Positions 62,001 through 64,000 of a DNA stretch of 64,000 bases are shown here, one piece after another. A program made the translations under genes and the position numbers. This DNA comes from Thunnus maccoyii (lineage: Eukaryota > Chordata > Actinopteri > Scombriformes > Scombridae), in contig NC_056539.1 in assembly GCF_910596095.1 (NCBI RefSeq), positions 23,551,001 to 23,615,000 of the forward strand, written 5' to 3'. How positions within the stretch are numbered: the first letter of the stretch is position 1; the number at the start of each line of letters is the position of its first letter. Below the pieces are notes generated by a model. It made no database searches and was not told the origin of the DNA. It saw only the letters and a list, made by a program, of their open reading frames with translations.

Positions 62001-64000
62001 TGTTGCTTTAATAAACAGTGTGACATAACCAACAGCCAATAATAGCTCTGCAAAATAGGATTTGGGAGACTTTATCAAACTGTCACGAAACCGATCTATA
62101 ACAACAAAACAAATAGCAGAATTACTTTCCCATGCTACAAATTTTCTCTGTAACGGGAAACGAGTTTGCAGTGCAGAAGCCACAAAATGATGAAGCATGG
62201 CTGCCAATTTTGTTCTCTTCAATAGCTAAAGGCCAAGGATTCTCTCAGAGACACAATAAGTAAACGTAATCACTTCTGTTCGGCTTAATGTCTGTAATTT
62301 TAACTATTACGTAAGGTAATATAAAAAAAAAAACCCATCTTGTAACTGTGTTCAGCATTATGGGAAAATGCTCTCTTTCATTGCAAGCCAACAGTCAGTG
62401 GTGCTCTGACCCCTGCTGTCTTGACAATTTGAGACAATCCAGCCTATTGTATCTGCAGGAGGGCCCCTCTCAGGCTGCATCATGGCAGCTCAAGACAATG
62501 TTGCCCTACAATCAAATGTCAGAGTTAAGGGCCAGAGGCGAGAGGGCCGGAGAAGAGAGGAGATGGCCAGAGAGAAGAAGAGAGAAGAGGAGAGGAGAAG
62601 GGAATGCGTATTAAAGATTTAGATTATGGAGTGCACTGAGAGAGGGACGAAGAAGAGGAGAAGAGGTGACTTCCATTAGGCCCAGTGCTCTGGAGATGTT
62701 CTCACAAGGCTGAAATGTGATCAGCGCTCAGGCTTGTACAGACTGAGCCTGGAGCTGCAAATACAACATAGCTCATGAGCACGACAATCCTGTAAGACGC
62801 CAGAGGGCTGAACATTAGTGGAGAAAAAAAAAAGACTGTTAATTATCAATTTCACCAGGATATCTGCAGCCTTTAACCTCTGTACCCCCACTTTGCAAGA
62901 ATTCACTCGAGCAATGATTCGACTGATTTTAGAGAAACTAGGGCACTTGTTCTATTTCCTCGGACTCCACACAGCACTTTTTTTGATGAATGCATGCGTC
63001 CAAAACCAGTAACAACAAGGCTATATTAAGTTATTTATCAGGTGGACTGGACTGTTTGTCTTTAAGATTAGTCATAATGAGAAAATTACTGTCATTCTAT
63101 CAAGTAGCACAGTGGTTTATATAAGGCTCTGCAGCTGGCCTAATTTGTCTTCCAACACTGCAGCCATTGCAGTCTGACTACTGGACATACATACATGAGA
63201 GGATGTGGATACATTGTTCAGCCCTGGGATATCACAGTAACATAGATATGACTTGACCAACATTTAGTCGAGCCACCATAGATGGCACATAACTACACTT
63301 TCCAGAGTGCCGAGTTTATGTAACATGGTAAAAGTATTTTAAATAATCAAACTGGCAAATTTATATTCTTGGTATTTTTTATGGTGTTTGTTACTATGGT
63401 GCAGCTGCAGTTTTACCCCTACATTGTTAAAGTAAAATCTAAAATATGTTTACCTGGATTAATCCTATGATAGCAGTGAACATATAAACAGAACTTCTAA
63501 TTTTCTGTAAAATCATTCACATGGCACGGATAAAAAGCGTATGATTTGCATGATACGGTTTGCATACTGCAGATCCTGTGTCACTAACATAGCATATGAT
63601 GCCATCAAAAGCCTTGACGGGGCCCATAAATATTCACAGTCATGCTGATACACACCATCATTAAATCATTTTCAAGACGAGACATCCTTGTATGTGACAC
63701 TAATCACACTAATCTCCTGTGTCCGTGACGGCATGAACTAAGTCCGCCTGTGAAATATTTATAGATAGGTGGTCCATAAAAACTGCATGTTATTTTCCTA
63801 CAGTGGCAACGAGCCTCAAGAAGAAGCCAAAGAACAACAACATGACCAGTGCAAGACTTGCTTTACTAACACCAGCACATTTAACTATTTCTGACAATTA
63901 GCAGTAGGGCTGGATGATATCACCTAAAATCCATACCATGCTTGTCAAGCACTTAACTTAATGAAACAACGTTTTATTCAATACATGTGTACACAAGTGG
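59022..64000 (-). other. csnk1g2 intron sequence to the edge of the window
   Basis: The exon at 59021 starts with a split codon, so a further upstream exon exists. No kinase N-lobe sequence (glycine loop, VAIK lysine, YRFYKQL) is present in either frame set up to 64000. The stretch contains one TTAA-flanked MITE-like element (60947-62007) and otherwise unremarkable AT-rich sequence. A purine-rich patch lies at 62525-62605. Confidence 0.65.
60947..62007. mobile_element. TTAA-flanked MITE-like element (1061 bp) in csnk1g2 intron
   Basis: Left end AGCAACATTATGCAAC after TTAA (60943-60946); right end, inverted, GTTACATAGTGTTGCT before TTAA (62008-62011). No transposase frame seen. The TIR pattern (A-G..CA.TATG.AA) resembles the element at 15261, suggesting related families. 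Confidence 0.8.

Noticed and set aside
59022-64000. Possible missing N-terminal exons of csnk1g2
   Set aside because: I looked for the glycine loop, VAIKLEP and YRFYKQL sequences on the - strand and found none, so the gene is treated as partial.

Overview
This is vertebrate nuclear DNA, almost certainly from a ray-finned fish and probably a percomorph. Four intron-rich protein-coding genes are recognisable. Introns start with GT and end with AG, exons are short, and the sequence between them carries dispersed repeats typical of teleosts. Every gene model below was built by joining exons by eye so that reading frame and family alignment both continue across each junction. No transcripts or databases were available.

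Layout. Positions 1 to about 3600 hold no recognisable gene, only low-complexity DNA and a probable old repeat. From about 3680 to 12940 on the + strand lies nr2f6, an orphan nuclear receptor of the COUP-TF family: five coding exons, 406 residues. A gene-free, repeat-filled stretch (12.9-17.05 kb) separates it from ocln (occludin), which is convergent with it on the - strand: eight coding exons, 553 residues, plus a probable non-coding first exon near 34.05-34.33 kb. Next on the - strand is mfsd12, with nine coding exons from 47701 down to 37401 and 465 residues, a lysosomal/melanosomal transporter of the major facilitator superfamily. Last on the - strand is csnk1g2 (casein kinase 1 gamma 2). 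Its nine 3' coding exons lie at 59021-51309. Its N-terminal exons, with the glycine-rich loop and catalytic lysine, are beyond the right edge, so 59.0-64 kb is read as intron.

The genes are not a pathway: transcription factor, tight-junction protein, organelle transporter and membrane-anchored kinase. Their human orthologues NR2F6, MFSD12 and CSNK1G2 all lie on chromosome 19p, and OCEL1, an occludin-domain relative, is next to NR2F6 there. The window therefore looks like a conserved 19p-like block in which a full-length occludin occupies the OCEL1 position.

The non-coding part is rich in mobile-element remnants. There are four TTAA-flanked MITE-like elements, one nested inside another repeat and two abutting at a shared TTAA. 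There is also a hAT-like MITE just upstream of ocln, a TA-flanked inverted-repeat element, five copies of an ATTAATCG-rich repeat, several AGTACTTTTACT-rich repeats, and two LINE 3' tails. I found no evidence of an undescribed multi-gene system. The best leads are regulatory: a CUG-repeat-flanked candidate cassette exon in csnk1g2, a CArG/X-box-like cluster in the probable nr2f6 promoter, and an overlapping upstream ORF at the nr2f6 start codon.
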